DNA of 64,000 nt from JACKII01 sp963807085 (GTDB lineage: Bacteria; Pseudomonadota; Alphaproteobacteria; Bin95), in assembly GCA_963807085.1 (NCBI GenBank), contig CAWEBB010000021.1, positions 238,622-302,621 on the forward strand. The letters are read 5' to 3'. The position numbers were made by a program, and so were the translations under genes. Of the stretch, positions 46,030-55,396 are shown in pieces. The first letter of the stretch is position 1; each line of letters begins with the position of its first letter. Below the pieces are notes generated by a model. It ran no database searches, was not told the DNA's origin, and was given only the letters and a program-made list of their open reading frames with translations.

Positions 46030-47925
46030 TCATTCTAGACTATCGCCCAAACAAATCGAAGCGCCGGATTGGTTGCTGCCGTAATCTGGCGGCAGAACCC
46101 GCCATCCATGAATCGCGCCGACGCGGCCGCTGATGGGTAATTCCCCCAGGTCTTCGCGCGGCCATCCGGCCGGGATCGCTTCGACAGTTTGCGCGCTTGC
46201 CACGATGACACACTCGGCCGACGCATCCACATACCGGCCATAGTCTTCCAACCGCTGGGCAGTGTTGACCGTATCGCCGACGACCGTGAAGTCCAACCGA
46301 TCTTTGCCGCCAATATTGCCGACCAGCGCCGGACCGGTATGGATACCGATGCGAATTCGGATCGGCGTCTCTCCCCGCGCCACCCGGCGGCGGTTATCGG
46401 CGGCAAGCAGGCCGGCAATCGTTCGAGCGGCCTGCACCGCGCGCATCGGCGGGCTGCCGTCAACCAATAGCGGTACCCAGAACGCCATCACCGAATCCCC
46501 GACATATTTATCGATGATGCCTTGCTGATGGGTGATCGCGCGGCCCAAAAGGGTGAAATGCTCGTTCAACATTGCACCCGTCTTTTCCGCCGGCATCCAC
46601 TCCGTTTGCGAGGTAAAGCCGACAATGTCAGTGAACAGCACGGTCACTTCCGCAGATCGCGCCGGTATGTCAGAGCGGAAGCCGCGGCGGGCCAGCAACC
46701 CCACCAGCTGTTTCGGCACATATGTCGAGAAGCTGCGCAGGCCTTCCGCCATTTGGTTAAAGGCTGCCGCCTGCTGGTCAAACTCCCGCACGCCGCTGGT
46801 CGGCAAGGGTTGGAAGTCGTCCAGTTGCAACTGGCCGATCTGCTGCGCCGCCACGGCGGCCCGTTTCAGCGGACGGGCCATTCGATGTCCGATCCAGATT
46901 GCTGCCAAAACCGCGAGCCCGGTCAGCAACAAGGCAATCGTCCCGGAGCGGATCGCCCGCTGGAACGCCGTATTCACGGTTTCGATGGGCGCATGGGCGC
47001 CATAGTACCACGGCGTATCGCCAAACCGGTCCGTCCGGCTGACGATATAGATATGGGTCGGGTCGTCCGGAGGGTCGAAGCGCACCTGTGCGCCCGCGTC
47101 CGCCGCTTTATCGAACAAGGTGCCGTCAACGCCATCCCATATCCGCCGCAGCACCGGATCGGGCAGCGCGGAGAGAAGCAGTGCCGGGTTGTCGGCCGAG
47201 AGTGCGGACGGATTCCGGTTGATGTATTCGTGCGCCAGCACCTGGGATTTGTTGAGCAGAACAAAGCCCGTCCAGCCGGTCTTGGCGCCCTGTTCGGCCA
47301 AAAACCGGGACAAGTCACCGGTTGTTATCGCAATCGCCAGCATCGCCTTGCCGCCCCCTGGCCAATCGAACAGCGCGCGGTAATTGATCAGTGCTGCGTC
47401 CTGCACATACACTAGGTCGCCCCAATACGGCGTGCCGCCCCGCTGCATCGCATCCTCAAACACCCGTTTTATCATTTGCGGGTCGGCCTGCGATTGAGCC
47501 TCGTAAACAATATTGCCCTCACCCCGGTGCACCGACCAACTGGAAAGATCGGACCGCACAAGGGCGATCGCGCGGATTTGCGGCGCGGCGGCCAGCCCGC
47601 CCATCAGCCACCTGGAGAACGCATCCCTATCGGCCGGGTCGATGGCGCCGTTTGCAACCGCCTCCAGCGTTTCGCGCGCCAGATCCTCGGCGGGCGTCAA
47701 ATGCCCCTCGATCGCCCCGTACATGTCGGCCGCCAGGTCGATGGCCAGCTGGTTCGAGTATTCAAACGAGTTGCGCAGGCTGGCAGCCAGGGTCAGCGCC
47801 AGCACGGCAGCGGCGGTGATCGCCACCAGTGCGGCAAAGACCATGGCCAGCAGGCGCGCAATCGGCCAGCCCCGCCGGCGCTGCCCGGTGGACGAGGCCC
47901 TTGCATCGGGGGTCGCGGTCGTCAA
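46030..47925 (-). CDS. Membrane-bound class III adenylate/guanylate cyclase with extracellular sensor and HAMP domain
   Basis: 631 residues from a TTG at 47925. An N-terminal membrane helix (residues 25-48), a periplasmic Cache-like sensor (50-320), a second helix (LLLTGLAVLAAIWIGHRMA), HAMP (about 345-400) and a cyclase domain from 425 on. The cyclase has TVLFTDIVGFTSQTE and IIDKYVGDSVMAFW with the metal Asp residues, and RIGIHTGPALVGNIG and VVGDTVNTAQRLE with the transition-state residues. It makes cAMP or cGMP in answer to an outside signal. A later start is possible. Confidence 0.9.
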   Translation of the reverse strand: MTTATPDARASSTGQRRRGWPIARLLAMVFAALVAITAAAVLALTLAASLRNSFEYSNQLAIDLAADMYGAIEGHLTPAEDLARETLEAVANGAIDPADRDAFSRWLMGGLAAAPQIRAIALVRSDLSSWSVHRGEGNIVYEAQSQADPQMIKRVFEDAMQRGGTPYWGDLVYVQDAALINYRALFDWPGGGKAMLAIAITTGDLSRFLAEQGAKTGWTGFVLLNKSQVLAHEYINRNPSALSADNPALLLSALPDPVLRRIWDGVDGTLFDKAADAGAQVRFDPPDDPTHIYIVSRTDRFGDTPWYYGAHAPIETVNTAFQRAIRSGTIALLLTGLAVLAAIWIGHRMARPLKRAAVAAQQIGQLQLDDFQPLPTSGVREFDQQAAAFNQMAEGLRSFSTYVPKQLVGLLARRGFRSDIPARSAEVTVLFTDIVGFTSQTEWMPAEKTGAMLNEHFTLLGRAITHQQGIIDKYVGDSVMAFWVPLLVDGSPPMRAVQAARTIAGLLAADNRRRVARGETPIRIRIGIHTGPALVGNIGGKDRLDFTVVGDTVNTAQRLEDYGRYVDASAECVIVASAQTVEAIPAGWPREDLGELPISGRVGAIHGWRVLPPDYGSNQSGASICLGDSLE

Positions 47926-47973
47926 TGGTTTCTGCCAGTCGGTCTAACGCATCGGAACTGAGGATTATCTACC

Positions 47974-48612
47974 ATGCTACACGAACTTCGCACCTATACG
48001 TTTCGGGCCGGCCAAGCGCCCCTCGCCGCCAAGAATTCCGGCACCGTCGCGCGCGACATTCGTGGCGATGACTATGGCAAGCTTGAGGGTTATTGGTTGC
48101 CGGAAGTCGGCCCCCTCAATCAAGTGATGCATCTCTGGAGTTACGAGAGTTTTGCCGAACGCGAGGAAAAACGGAAGGCCCTCGCCGCGAACCCTCGCTG
48201 GTCCGGTGAGTATCTTCCCCTGATCCGGCCCATCATTCTGCGCCAGGATATCCGTCTGATGAACCCGGTCATCGGCATCAACCCGCCGGATCGTCACGAT
48301 GGCAATATCTATGAATTCCGCTACTATCGATTGCAGGTTGGCGCGATGAAGGGTTGGGTGGAGCGATTCACGGAGTCGATGGCCGTGCGCGAGAAATATT
48401 CCAAGATCGTCGGCCTCTGGACCACGGAAGCCGGCCAGCCGAACGAGGTTTGCCACATCTGGTCCTACCCCAGCTTTGAGGCGCGGATGGAAGCCCGCAC
48501 CGCCGCAACGAAGGATTCGGGCTGGCAGGAATTTCTGAAATTCAGCGGGCCGCTGATCGAAGAGATGAACAACGTTCTCATGCTGCCGAGCGACCACTCG
48601 CCGTTGCGGTAA
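47974..48612 (+). CDS. NIPSNAP-family protein, two tandem domains
   Basis: 212 residues holding two copies of the dimeric alpha-beta barrel NIPSNAP fold: LHELRTYTFRAGQ...LNQVMHLWSYESFAEREEKR and IYEFRYYRLQVGAMKGW...PNEVCHIWSYPSFEARMEAR. The function of the family is unclear. The gene is divergent from the cyclase gene with only 48 bases between them. Confidence 0.9.
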   Translation: MLHELRTYTFRAGQAPLAAKNSGTVARDIRGDDYGKLEGYWLPEVGPLNQVMHLWSYESFAEREEKRKALAANPRWSGEYLPLIRPIILRQDIRLMNPVIGINPPDRHDGNIYEFRYYRLQVGAMKGWVERFTESMAVREKYSKIVGLWTTEAGQPNEVCHIWSYPSFEARMEARTAATKDSGWQEFLKFSGPLIEEMNNVLMLPSDHSPLR

Positions 48613-48760
48613 ATTCCGACCCGTTGTCCCGGGCCTGACCGGAGACCCATGCCGGAGACCCCAAAGCGAACTTTAGCTTCGATTTTTTGTTTCAGGCATG
48701 GACCCCGGCTCAAGGCCGGCGACGTGATTTCCGTTAAAGCCAGCTTTTGGAACCGTTTGC

Positions 48761-50164
48761 ATGTCCGCCCCCGCCTCTTCCATCGACCAAGTCCTCGCTC
48801 ATGCCGATGCGAATCTCGATAAGTCCCTGGACCGCCTGTTCGACTATCTGCGCATCCCTTCCATCAGCACCGATCCAACTTACAAGGACGAGTGCCTGCG
48901 CGCCGCGGAGTGGTCGGCAGAGCGCCTGCGGGAATGCGGCTTCACAGCCGACGTCCGTCCCACCACCGGCCACCCTATGGTTGTCGCCCACCATGACGGC
49001 GCCGGACCGGACGCGCCGCACGTGCTCTATTACGGCCATTACGACGTGCAGCCGCCGGACCCGCTGGAGCTCTGGGACACCGGCCCCTTCCAGCCCGTGC
49101 TGGTTGATGGTCCGCACGGGCCTCGCATCGTCGCCCGAGGCGCGGTCGACGACAAAGGCCAGGTGATGATGTTCCTCGAAGCCTTCCGCGCCTGGCACGA
49201 GACCACCGGCAACCTGCCCTGCCGCGTCACCGTCTTCCTGGAGGGCGAGGAAGAGTGCGGGTCCCCCTCCCTGCCGCCTTTCCTGGAGGCAAATCGAGAA
49301 GAGCTGTCCAAGCCTGATATCGCCGTCGTCTGCGACACCGGCATGTGGGACGTGGATACGCCCGCAATCACCACCATGCTGCGCGGCATGGCCTATACCG
49401 AGGTGAAGCTGACCGGCCCCGGCCGCGACCTTCATTCCGGCCTTTATGGAGGCAGCGCACTCAACCCGATCAACGCTTTGGCGAAAATCCTGGGAGACCT
49501 GACCGACGAGCAGGGCCGCATCCAGCTTCCCGGCTTTTATGATGGCATCGAAGAACGGCCGATGGAGCAGAAGGCGGAATGGGAGGCTCTCGGCTTCGAC
49601 GAAAAGGCGTTTCTGGCCGATGTCGGGCTTTCCAGCCCAGTTGGTGAGGCGCAGCGCAGTGCGCTGGAACGGCTTTGGGCGCGGCCAACGGCGGATATCA
49701 ACGGCATCTGGGGCGGCTATACCGGGCCCGGCTCCAAGACCGTGATCGCCTCGGAAGCCTTCGCGAAGGTCTCGTTCCGGCTCGTCACCGGCCAGGATCA
49801 GGCGCAGGTGGTGAAGGCGTTCCAGCAATTCTGCGACGAGCGTGCGCCCGCCGGGGCCAGGGTCGAAGTCTCCGACCTGCACGGCGCGCCGGCGATGGAG
49901 GTGCCGCTCGACCTGCCGCAACTTCAGGCCGCACGCCAGGCGCTCGCCGACGAGTTCGGCCGGCCGGCGGTGACGGTCGGCTGCGGCGGCTCCATCCCCG
50001 TGGTGGAGAAGATGAAGCGCATCCTGGGCCTGGACAGCGTGCTGATGGGCTTCGGCCTCGCCGACGACCAGATCCACAGCCCGAACGAGAAGTTCGAGCA
50101 GGCATGCTTCCACCACGGCCTCCGCTCCAACGCCCGCCTGCTCGCCAAGCTGGCGGAGGGCTGA
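48761..50164 (+). CDS. M20-family metallodipeptidase
   Basis: 467 residues, length of the M20 dipeptidase/ArgE-DapE-like group. Metal ligands are in LYYGHYDVQPPDP (His, Asp), ARGAVDDKGQVMM (bridging Asp), LEGEEECGSPS (Glu pair) and the C-terminal ADDQIHSPNEKF (His). It has the large lid domain with DLHSGLYGGSALNPI. It likely cuts dipeptides or N-acyl amides. ATG 48761; the next gene is 54 bases downstream. Confidence 0.92.
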   Translation: MSAPASSIDQVLAHADANLDKSLDRLFDYLRIPSISTDPTYKDECLRAAEWSAERLRECGFTADVRPTTGHPMVVAHHDGAGPDAPHVLYYGHYDVQPPDPLELWDTGPFQPVLVDGPHGPRIVARGAVDDKGQVMMFLEAFRAWHETTGNLPCRVTVFLEGEEECGSPSLPPFLEANREELSKPDIAVVCDTGMWDVDTPAITTMLRGMAYTEVKLTGPGRDLHSGLYGGSALNPINALAKILGDLTDEQGRIQLPGFYDGIEERPMEQKAEWEALGFDEKAFLADVGLSSPVGEAQRSALERLWARPTADINGIWGGYTGPGSKTVIASEAFAKVSFRLVTGQDQAQVVKAFQQFCDERAPAGARVEVSDLHGAPAMEVPLDLPQLQAARQALADEFGRPAVTVGCGGSIPVVEKMKRILGLDSVLMGFGLADDQIHSPNEKFEQACFHHGLRSNARLLAKLAEG

Positions 50165-50218
50165 GGCCAGACTCGGCGGGCGGATCCGGCCGCAAAACGC
50201 CGAGGGGGAGAGAACCCA

Positions 50219-51400
50219 ATGGCCCGACGCTGGCGAGTTCTCGTCCTTCTGTTTCTCGTGCGGACCACGATGTCGTTTCAGTTCCAGGCGGTCGGCGCGC
50301 TCTCGCCCACCTTCCAGCAGAACTTCGGCGTCGGTATCGCCGACATCGGCATCCTGATCGGCCTGTTCTTGGCGCCAGGCATGTTCCTCGCCATACCGGG
50401 CGGCGCGCTCGGGCGGCGGTTCGGGGCAAAGCAAATGGTGCTCGTTGGCCTGGCGCTGATGACCGCAGGCGGCATCCTGATGGCCGCATCGGACCTCTGG
50501 GCAGGACAGATCGCCGGGCGGCTGATTGCCGGGGTCGGCGGCATCCTGCTGAACGTGCTGATGACGAAGATGGTGGCGGACTGGTTTCTCGGCAAGGAAA
50601 TCAGCTTCTCACTCGCTTTGTTCGTTATGTCCTGGCCGGTCGGCATCGCGGTCGCCTTGATTGTGCTGCCACTGATCGGCCTGGCCTATGGTTTGACGTT
50701 GACACTGACCATCGTCGCGGCGCTGGCCGGGGCGGGCCTGATCGCCATGGCGCTGCTCTACCACTCACCGCCATCCGCGGCCAGCGGTGGAGGCCCGGCT
50801 GCCGGAAGCGGTCAGGTCCGGGGGGCGATGCTGGGTGCCGTGATCGCCGCCGGTGCGATCTGGGGCATCTATAACGGCGCCCTCTCGATCGTCTTCAGCT
50901 TCGGTCCAGACCTTTTCATGGCGCGCGGCATGAGCCTGGCGGTGGCAGGGTCCACCACCTCCATCATCCTGTGGCTGTTGGCGGGTGTGGGCGCTTTCGC
51001 AGGCTTTCTGGCCGATTGGTCCGGGCGGCGCTACCTCATCCTGGCCATCGGCAACCTGAGCTTCGCGCTGTTCGTGTTGATCGGCTCCCGGACCGACCAG
51101 GTTCTACTGAATGTCATTGCGATGGGCGCGGTTTCTGGTGTGGGCATCGGTGCCATGGTGAGCCTGCCCGCTCTTGTGCTGCCGCCCGAGGCCCGCGCGC
51201 TGGGCATGGGGGTTTTTTTCGCCGTCTTCTACCTGTTCCAGGCGGGCGGGCCGATGCTGGCAGGCTGGTTGGCAGATCTGACGGGCGATGTCTCCACCGC
51301 CTATGTCTTCGCGGCCGCCCTCCTGGTGCTCTCCGTTGCAATCCTCCCGGTCTATCATGGGCTCGCCGTCAAAGCGCGGCGGCGTCAAGCTTCATCCTGA
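50219..51400 (+). CDS. MFS transporter (CynX/NimT-like)
   Basis: 393 residues with 12 predicted membrane helices and the MFS loop PGGALGRRFGAKQMVL between helices 2 and 3, and ADWSGRRYLIL at the matching place in the second half. It fits the CynX/NimT group of cyanate- or nitroimidazole-type carriers. It starts 54 bases after the dipeptidase, so a linked substrate is possible. Confidence 0.88.
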   Translation: MARRWRVLVLLFLVRTTMSFQFQAVGALSPTFQQNFGVGIADIGILIGLFLAPGMFLAIPGGALGRRFGAKQMVLVGLALMTAGGILMAASDLWAGQIAGRLIAGVGGILLNVLMTKMVADWFLGKEISFSLALFVMSWPVGIAVALIVLPLIGLAYGLTLTLTIVAALAGAGLIAMALLYHSPPSAASGGGPAAGSGQVRGAMLGAVIAAGAIWGIYNGALSIVFSFGPDLFMARGMSLAVAGSTTSIILWLLAGVGAFAGFLADWSGRRYLILAIGNLSFALFVLIGSRTDQVLLNVIAMGAVSGVGIGAMVSLPALVLPPEARALGMGVFFAVFYLFQAGGPMLAGWLADLTGDVSTAYVFAAALLVLSVAILPVYHGLAVKARRRQASS

Positions 51401-51411
51401 AAGAGCCCGGC

Positions 51412-51660
51412 ATGAGTGAGCACATGAAAGATCACTGGCAGCCCGTTCGCATCCTCCGCGCGCTCGACAGGCACTCCCGCAGCCTCGGCTGGCCGCCGGA
51501 AAACCGGAACACGGCAGAAATGGAAGCCTGGTGCCAAAAACTTTGCCGGGGCCGGTGGCTGATAGACTTCGAGGACGACGCCGTCGCCACCTTCCGCTTC
51601 GAGAGCCGATACGACGCCGCGGAGTTCGCCTTGCGGTGGTTCCCTTACAAATGCGTCTGA
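51412..51660 (+). CDS. Small conserved-looking hypothetical protein
   Basis: 82 residues from ATG 51412, 11 bases after the transporter, with AAAGAG upstream. Basic and rich in Trp and Arg (HWQPVRILRALDRHSRSLGWPPENR...WCQKLCRGRWLIDFEDDAVATFRFESRYDAAEFALRWFPY). No family recognised. Confidence 0.6.
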   Translation: MSEHMKDHWQPVRILRALDRHSRSLGWPPENRNTAEMEAWCQKLCRGRWLIDFEDDAVATFRFESRYDAAEFALRWFPYKCV

Positions 51661-51732
51661 TCCGAGGCGTCTAGCCCCCGCCACGCTGTCACTGCTATCC
51701 TCCGGCTAACGAAACTGGAGGAAACCGCATCC

Positions 51733-52287
51733 ATGGCCGCCCGCGTGCCCTATCTGAACCAGGAAGACCTCTCGGACGAAAACAAGGATCTATTAAAGCG
51801 CCCGATCTGGCTGACCCGCGCGCTGGTGAACAGCCCGGATACGGCCCGAGCCTTTCATACCCTCGGCAGCCATATCCGCTATGGCATGACGCTGGACATG
51901 CGCCTGCGCGAACTGGCGATTTTGCAGGTCGGCTGGCTGGCCCGCTCGCCGTTCGAGTGGAGCCACCACGTGAAGCTCGGTCTGGATTTTGGCGTCACAA
52001 AAGAGGACATTGAGGCCCTGATCGCCGAAAGCGAAGGCCGACCAAGCAACCTGGGCGGCCTGGAAAAGAAAGTACTGCGCGCCGCCCGCGAAATGGCCGA
52101 AAATATCGAGATGCCGGAGCCGCTGTTCCGCGACCTGCAAACCGAACTGGGAGACGAGCAGATGGTCGATCTGGTCGTCACCATCGCCACCTATTGCGCC
52201 GTCGTGCGCATTCTGGCCTCGCTCGCCATCGAGGTGGAGGCCGAATACCAGCCTTACCTCGACATGTTCCCGCTGCCTGCGGCCTAA
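51733..52287 (+). CDS. Carboxymuconolactone decarboxylase family protein (AhpD-like)
   Basis: 184 residues, all-helical. The family core is ILQVGWLARSPFEWSHHVKLGLDFGVTKEDIEAL (with His in EWSHH), followed by LVVTIATYCAVVRILASL. Active AhpD proteins have a Cys-x2-Cys motif; here the place reads WLARSPFEWSHH without the cysteines, so peroxidase chemistry is unlikely. It is 12 bases upstream of the SDR. Confidence 0.85.
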   Translation: MAARVPYLNQEDLSDENKDLLKRPIWLTRALVNSPDTARAFHTLGSHIRYGMTLDMRLRELAILQVGWLARSPFEWSHHVKLGLDFGVTKEDIEALIAESEGRPSNLGGLEKKVLRAAREMAENIEMPEPLFRDLQTELGDEQMVDLVVTIATYCAVVRILASLAIEVEAEYQPYLDMFPLPAA

Positions 52288-52299
52288 AGGAGTAGCCCA

Positions 52300-53100
52300 A
52301 TGCGTTTGAAAGACAAAATCGCTATCGTCGTCGGCGCCGGCCAATCACCCGGCGAAGGCATCGGCAACGGCCGCGCGGTGGCGCAGATTTTTGCCCGCGA
52401 GGGCGCGACTGTCGCCTGTATCGACCTGCACCAGGACCGCGCCGAGGAGACTGCGGAAATTATCCGCGGCGAGGGCAACAAGGCCCTGGCGCTCGCCGCC
52501 GACATTACGGCCGAGGCATCCATCAAAGCGGCCGTGGAGGCGGTGGCGGCCGAGTGCGGCCGCATCGACATACTGCACAACAATGTCGGCGTCTCGATTG
52601 CCGGCGGCGACAAGCCGCTGGAGGAACTCAGCGAGGACGACTTCGATCGCTGCAACGCCATCAATCTGCGCGGCATGATCATGACCTGCAAGCATGTCGT
52701 GCCAGTGATGCGCCAGCAGAAAAAGGGCAGCATCGTCAATATTTCCAGCATGGCGGTGCGCAGCCGCTATCCGTTGGTCGTTTACAAAACCTCCAAGGCC
52801 GGGGTCATCGCGTTGACCGAACAGCTCGCCTACTCCCACGCAGACGCCGGCATCCGGGCCAACGTCATCCTGCCGGGCCTGATGGATACGCCGATGGCCG
52901 TCGATACCCGTGCCCGCGAATGGGGTAAGACGCGGGACGAGATCGTCGCCATGCGCGATGCCCAGGTGCCGCTCGGCAACAAGATGGGCACCGGCTGGGA
53001 TGTGGCCTATGCCGCGCTGTTCCTGGCGAGCGACGAGGCGAAGTTCATCACCGGCGTCACCCTGCCGGTCGATGGCGGCGCCAATATCTGGGTCCGGTAG
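52300..53100 (+). CDS. SDR-family oxidoreductase
   Basis: 266 residues with AAAGGAG seven bases upstream. IVVGAGQSPGEGIGNGRAVAQIFA is a modified glycine-rich cofactor loop with an insert, then ILHNNVGVSIAGG, catalytic Ser in VNISSMAV, and YKTSKAGVIALTEQ with Tyr and Lys. The C-terminal TLPVDGGANIW is typical of the family. Substrate unknown. In one operon with the AhpD-like gene. Confidence 0.9.
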   Translation: MRLKDKIAIVVGAGQSPGEGIGNGRAVAQIFAREGATVACIDLHQDRAEETAEIIRGEGNKALALAADITAEASIKAAVEAVAAECGRIDILHNNVGVSIAGGDKPLEELSEDDFDRCNAINLRGMIMTCKHVVPVMRQQKKGSIVNISSMAVRSRYPLVVYKTSKAGVIALTEQLAYSHADAGIRANVILPGLMDTPMAVDTRAREWGKTRDEIVAMRDAQVPLGNKMGTGWDVAYAALFLASDEAKFITGVTLPVDGGANIWVR

Positions 53101-53227
53101 CCTGGCGCTTTGTCGCGCGCGGCATTGGCAATGGGGCACGCCACGGCCGCTTGCCTAGATTTCCGTTAAAGGTAGGGTTCCCGCTAAGGCTAGCATCCGC
53201 CGCGGCGGCGAAAGGGAGTGGCCTCGC

Positions 53228-54445
53228 ATGGACTACGACCAGCATTTCATCTGCTTGCTCGACGGCTTGCGGGCCGAGGGCAATTACCGCGTGTTTGCGG
53301 AAATCCTGCGCGAGCGGGGCAATTTCCCGAACGGCATTCGCAAGACCCCGGCGGGCGAACGGCCCATCACCGTCTGGTGCTCCAACGACTATCTGGCGAT
53401 GGCGCAGCATCCAGCCGTCATCGAAGCCATGCACCGGGCGCTCGATGAGGTGGGCGCCGGCTCCGGCGGCACACGCAATATCGCCGGCACCACTGCCTAT
53501 CATGTCGAACTGGAGCAAGAACTCGCCAGCTTGCACGGCAAGGAGGCCGCGCTGGTCTGCACATCTGGCTTTGTCGCGAACGAGGCGGCCTTGGGCACGC
53601 TCGGCCGCATGTTGCCCGACTGCCTGATCCTGTCGGATGCGCTCAATCACGCGTCCATGATCGAGGGCATCAAGGCCGCCCGGTGCGAGCGTGCAATCTG
53701 GCGGCACAACGACCTGGCTCACCTGGAGACACTACTGGCGGCGCAACCGTTGGAACGGCCGAAGCTGATCGCCTTCGAAAGCGTCTATTCCATGGACGGG
53801 GATTTCGGCCCCATCGCCGAAATCTGCGAACTCGCCGAACAATACAACGCGCTGACCTATATCGACGAAGTGCACGGCGTCGGCCTGTATGGGGCGGGCG
53901 GTGCCGGCGTCGCGGAGCGGGATGAGGTGATGGACCGGCTCGACGTGGTCTCCGGCACGCTGGCGAAGGCATTCGGCGTTATGGGCGGCTATATCGCGGC
54001 CTCGGCCCGAATTTGCGACCTGGTCCGTAGCTTTGCGCCCAGCTTCATCTTTACGACATCGCTCTCCCCCGTCATCGCCGCGGGCGCCATCGCCAGCATT
54101 AGGCATGTGCGAGCCTCGAGCGCGGAGCGCGACGCGCTGCATGCCAATGCGGCCGATCTGAAGGCGGGCCTGCTGGAGCACGGCCTGCCGCTGATGGCCA
54201 GCCCAAGCCACATCGTGCCGGTGCGCATTGGCGATCCGGTGCGCTGCAAGGCGCTCTGCGACCGGCTGCTGGAGGAATTCGGCATTTACGTGCAGCCAAT
54301 TAACTACCCGACAGTGCCCAAGGGAACCGAGCGCATGCGCCTGACGCCCAGCCCGCAGCACACCCGGGCCGACATCGACCGGCTGCTGGATGCGCTCGGC
54401 CGGTTAATGGGTATGAGTGATGCCGAAGTGCGGGCGGCGGAATAG
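53228..54445 (+). CDS. hemA: 5-aminolevulinate synthase
   Basis: 405 residues, the normal length. It condenses glycine with succinyl-CoA, the first step of haem synthesis in alphaproteobacteria. Visible points are the glycine-binding region SGGTRNIAGTTAYHVELEQELA, YIDEVHGVGLYGAGGAGV (Asp and His for PLP), the Lys in SGTLAKAFGVMGGYIAAS, and the ALAS-specific end YVQPINYPTVPKGTERMRLTPSP. A second ALAS may exist elsewhere. ATG 53228 is preceded by AAAGGGAG. Confidence 0.93.
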   Translation: MDYDQHFICLLDGLRAEGNYRVFAEILRERGNFPNGIRKTPAGERPITVWCSNDYLAMAQHPAVIEAMHRALDEVGAGSGGTRNIAGTTAYHVELEQELASLHGKEAALVCTSGFVANEAALGTLGRMLPDCLILSDALNHASMIEGIKAARCERAIWRHNDLAHLETLLAAQPLERPKLIAFESVYSMDGDFGPIAEICELAEQYNALTYIDEVHGVGLYGAGGAGVAERDEVMDRLDVVSGTLAKAFGVMGGYIAASARICDLVRSFAPSFIFTTSLSPVIAAGAIASIRHVRASSAERDALHANAADLKAGLLEHGLPLMASPSHIVPVRIGDPVRCKALCDRLLEEFGIYVQPINYPTVPKGTERMRLTPSPQHTRADIDRLLDALGRLMGMSDAEVRAAE

Positions 54446-54466
54446 CAAGCAGTCCTCTATCGGTCG

Positions 54467-54964
54467 CTAACTCTTCAATATCACATCAATGTCGCCGTTG
54501 CGTTCCAGGGTCGCGAGCTTGACCTGGTCAAAGTCGGTGCCGCCCGCCTCGCGAATTGCCGCCATCAGGTCGCGCTTGCCGACGGCGGACGCTTTCATTG
54601 CCTTTTTGTCTACCTCGCCGTCTTTAGCCAGAACCCTCGCTCTACCTTTGATGAGGATCGACAGGAACCGCCACTTGATCGCAACCCGTGTCAGCAGGGC
54701 ATGCAGCGCCACCAGAAAGCCGGTGGTGATCAGCACATCGAGGAAAGGCGCATTACCGGTGAGCGTGCGGCTGAGATTGGAGCCGATAATCATGGCCATT
54801 ACAACATCAACGGGCGTGGTCTTACCCCACAGGCGCGGTGTCGCCAGCCGCAGCAGAACCAGTCCATAAAAGAAAATGATCGTCGCTCGCGCCAGCATTT
54901 GCCAAAGCAAGATCGGGCCGTTGTCGCTGCCGACGATCCTCACCAGCAGATCCATCGCTTCCAT
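54467..54964 (-). CDS. YetF-like DUF421 membrane protein
   Basis: 165 residues from ATG 54964: three membrane helices (about 20-105, with TTPVDVVMAMIIGSNLSRTL between the second and third) and a small cytoplasmic C-terminal YetF-type domain (ILIKGRARVLAKDGEVDKKAMKASAVGKRDLMAAIREAG). Function unknown; family members are found in many Gram-positive and proteobacterial genomes. The earlier 48-residue extension is not family-like. Confidence 0.82.
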   Translation of the reverse strand: MEAMDLLVRIVGSDNGPILLWQMLARATIIFFYGLVLLRLATPRLWGKTTPVDVVMAMIIGSNLSRTLTGNAPFLDVLITTGFLVALHALLTRVAIKWRFLSILIKGRARVLAKDGEVDKKAMKASAVGKRDLMAAIREAGGTDFDQVKLATLERNGDIDVILKS

Positions 54965-55093
54965 TCGCTCGTTTCGCTCTTCAGACAACAACAGGGTTCG
55001 GCGCTTGCGCGGCCGGCGGACGGCATTTTTCGAGCAATATAGGCAGCCAGCGTCCTCAACGCGTAGAATTTTGCTTGCGATCGCCGCATATGG

Positions 55094-55122
55094 TTGACTT
55101 GCCCGCAACCAGTCCTTAGTTT
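55094..55122 (+). promoter_or_regulatory. Probable promoter of the leu leader
   Basis: TTGACT at 55094-55099 and TAGTTT at 55117-55122 with 17 bases between. Transcription would start near 55129, the first base of the leader ATG, so the leader peptide may be translated from a leaderless RNA, as described for the alphaproteobacterial trp leader. Confidence 0.5.
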
Positions 55123-55128
55123 TTGGTC

Positions 55129-55179
55129 ATGACTGAACGGTTCGACCTCCTGCTCCTTATCAGCCCGGCGCTCCACTGA
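55129..55179 (+). CDS. leuL: leu operon leader peptide
   Basis: A 16-residue ORF, MTERFDLLLLISPALH, with five Leu codons, four of them consecutive, ending at TGA 55177-55179. It stands 217 bases upstream of leuA on the same strand, with promoter-like boxes directly before it. Such leucine-rich leaders control the leu operon by attenuation: when leucyl-tRNA is scarce the ribosome stalls and the downstream RNA folds differently. Downstream GC-rich repeats (55272-55318) could pair, but I do not see a clear hairpin followed by a U run. Confidence 0.75.
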   Translation: MTERFDLLLLISPALH

Positions 55180-55340
55180 GTGTCGGGACAGCTGTGCTGA
55201 GTCGTTTTCTGCCTTAACCGTTCGAGATCTCTTCCATGTCTATTCCATGTCATGTCCGCGCCCTGCGACTTACCGGCGGCCGTCGGATTAGTGCGTCCGC
55301 GGACCCGGCGGCCGGAAGCAAACCGCGCCATTGTCACTAT

Positions 55341-55370
55341 TATAATGTCCGTGGAACGGTAATTAACCGT
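55341..55370 (+). promoter_or_regulatory. Perfect -10 box and palindrome just upstream of leuA
   Basis: TATAAT at 55341-55346, then the palindrome ACGGT-AATTA-ACCGT at 55356-55370, which would lie at the start of a transcript from this box. No good -35 box is visible. It could be a second leuA promoter with an operator, or part of the attenuator fold. Confidence 0.4.
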
Positions 55371-55396
55371 CCGGGCAGAGACACGGAGAACTTCCC

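Noticed and set aside
48734..50434. Minus-strand ORF of 566 codons
   Set aside because: Antisense to the M20 dipeptidase and the start of the MFS gene, which have clear motifs.
55272..55318. Attenuator terminator of leuA
   Set aside because: GC-rich repeats can pair, but no run of T follows, so I do not call it a terminator.
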